5,672 nucleotides of DNA, from contig CAYPCH010000155.1 in assembly GCA_964409165.1 (NCBI GenBank), positions 1-5,672 on the forward strand, read 5' to 3'. A program made the translations under genes and the position numbers. Under the pieces are notes generated by a model. It saw nothing but the letters and a program-made list of their open reading frames with translations. It was not told the DNA's origin and did no database searches. Shown here one piece after another: positions 5,210 through 5,672 of this stretch. Origin of the DNA: CAYPCH01 sp964409165. Lineage in GTDB: Bacteria; Bacillota; Clostridia; Acetivibrionales; Acetivibrionaceae. Position 1 is the first letter of the stretch. The number at the start of each line of letters is the position of its first letter.

Positions 5210-5383
5210 ACCTAACAATGCATGGCAGTAAAGGCGCGGGGAAGAAGGTCATGAAGTAATTTCTCTGGAGAAGGAGCATGAAGAATGCCGCACCACATTC
5301 CATCGTCGGGTGGCAAGCACCGCCTTCGAAGAAAAGCTCCGCGGGTCCGACACTGGAACGTCAGCCATGCGATGACGTTATCG
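5210..5383 (+). other. attC5 (end of cassette E), 174 bp
   Basis: R'' is ACCTAAC (5210-5216), the exact reverse complement of the cassette E core. L'' GCATGGC (5220-5226) pairs perfectly with L' GCCATGC (5364-5370). R' is GTTATCG (5377-5383). The interior GCATGAAGAATGCCGCACC (5276-5294) and GGTCCGACACTGGAACGTC (5344-5362) place it with attC3. Confidence 0.85.
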
Positions 5384-5395
5384 GAAAGATGAGGC
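5377..5395 (+). repeat. Left terminal inverted repeat of cassette F
   Basis: GTTATCG, gaaag, ATGAGGC (5389-5395), identical to the left end of cassette C. The right copy would lie beyond the window. Confidence 0.65.
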
Positions 5396-5399
5396 GGTG

Positions 5400-5425
5400 C
5401 CGTCCCATCCATGGGATGGGATTTT
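5400..5425 (+). terminator. H2 hairpin at head of cassette F, terminator-like
   Basis: An 8-bp stem (5400-5407 with 5412-5419, one G-T pair) has a TCCA loop and is followed by ATTTT. Only 33 nt separate the stem from the start codon of the next gene. Confidence 0.55.
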
Positions 5426-5452
5426 CGGGTCATACTTACAGGGAGGTTATAA

Positions 5453-5672
5453 ATGTTGCTTAAACCTGGAATAAGTGGATTTACAAGCATAAAGGAATAT
5501 CCCATCAATATATCAAATGATAGATGTAGTAATCTTGATTTTAACAAGGTATGCTGTTTATTGGCAAATGGAGGATTATTTAAGGTTTTATCCTTTGATT
5601 TTGAAACAGTTGGTAAGAATTTTTATATATGCGAAGTATATTACAAAGAAAAGAGTGTTTTTATCTTATTAA
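5453..5672 (+). CDS. Unrecognised protein, cassette F, 3' end outside window
   Basis: An open frame of 73 codons that runs off the end of the window. It begins MLLKPGISGFTSIKEYPINI and continues through CSNLDFNKVCCLLANGG (25-41) and FYICEVYYKEKSVFILL (57-73). The start is well supported by GGGAGG (5441-5446) 6 nt upstream of the ATG. No signal peptide or membrane helix is seen in this part. The pattern of short hydrophobic strands suggests a globular alpha/beta protein, but I do not recognise the family. Confidence 0.75.
   Translation, partial: MLLKPGISGFTSIKEYPINISNDRCSNLDFNKVCCLLANGGLFKVLSFDFETVGKNFYICEVYYKEKSVFILL

Larger units (their letters stand above)
1..5672 (+). mobile_element. Integron-type gene-cassette array, six cassettes
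   Basis: Short unrelated genes, all in one direction, are separated by related G+C-rich sites of about 170 bp. Each site starts with an RYYYAAC-like box (R'') and ends with GTTRRRY-like (R'), with complementary inner arms (L''/L') next to them. That is the attC layout used by IntI tyrosine recombinases. Each cassette's R'' is the reverse complement of the core that begins the same cassette: exact in C, D and E, 6/7 in A, 5/7 in B. This is the signature of cassettes inserted through G^TT. Boundaries inferred: A 4-752, B 753-2362, C 2363-3075, D 3076-4422, E 4423-5377, F 5378 onward. No integrase or attI is in the window, so the platform type (chromosomal or mobile) is not known. Confidence 0.9.

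Noticed and set aside
569..5383. Repeated intergenic blocks as CRISPR repeats, MITEs or an rRNA/tRNA feature
   Set aside because: Repeats are about 170 bp, divergent in sequence, separated by genes and bounded by GTTRRRY-type cores with covarying arms. No CRISPR spacing, transposon target duplications or tRNA cloverleaf was seen.
5212..5547. Open frames over attC5 (5212-5547 minus, 5278-5463 plus)
   Set aside because: They overlap attC5, and the minus frame also runs antisense to the well-supported cassette F gene. No ribosome site.

Overview
The window is a stretch of an integron-type gene-cassette array. Six cassettes, all on the + strand, are separated by five complete attC-like recombination sites of 169 to 174 bp. 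A fragment of a sixth site opens the window. The genes are AT-rich with strong AGGAGG-type ribosome sites, and one encodes a secreted 'stalk' (copper amine oxidase N-terminal-like) protein typical of Bacillota. The recombination sites are much richer in G+C. This suggests a low-GC host, either Clostridia-like Bacillota or possibly a treponeme-like spirochaete. The sequence does not settle which, and no integrase, attI site or housekeeping gene is present.

Layout, cutting at the G^TT of each core box: cassette A (4-752), small four-helix membrane protein; cassette B (753-2362), secreted stalk-domain protein of 344 aa; cassette C (2363-3075), 129-aa DUF7674-like protein; cassette D (3076-4422), DUF4062 protein of 320 aa, possibly a defence protein; cassette E (4423-5377), Phd/YefM antitoxin plus RelE/ParE toxin with its own promoter; cassette F (5378 to the end), a strong ribosome site and the first 73 codons of an unrecognised protein.

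The most interesting content is in the recombination modules. (1) Each cassette has its own terminal inverted repeat of 19 bp: core heptamer, 5-nt spacer, second heptamer. The second heptamer differs from cassette to cassette. It is perfectly complementary to the opposite end of the same cassette in A to D and 5/7 in E, but it does not pair across four of the five integrated junctions. (2) Every site is flanked by two hairpins at nearly constant distance: H1, loop centre about 36 nt before R'', and H2, loop centre about 26 nt after R'. Their stems vary, but 10 of 11 loops contain TCC, which reads A-N-GGA-Y or AGGAC on the bottom strand. H2 is followed by a T-rich run in most cassettes and looks like an intrinsic terminator at the head of each cassette.

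The genes are functionally independent, as expected for cassettes. Only the toxin-antitoxin pair forms an operon. That pair may stabilise the array, and its clear promoter lies downstream of H2. Cassettes C and F leave very little room for a promoter between H2 and the start codon, so how they are expressed is unclear.
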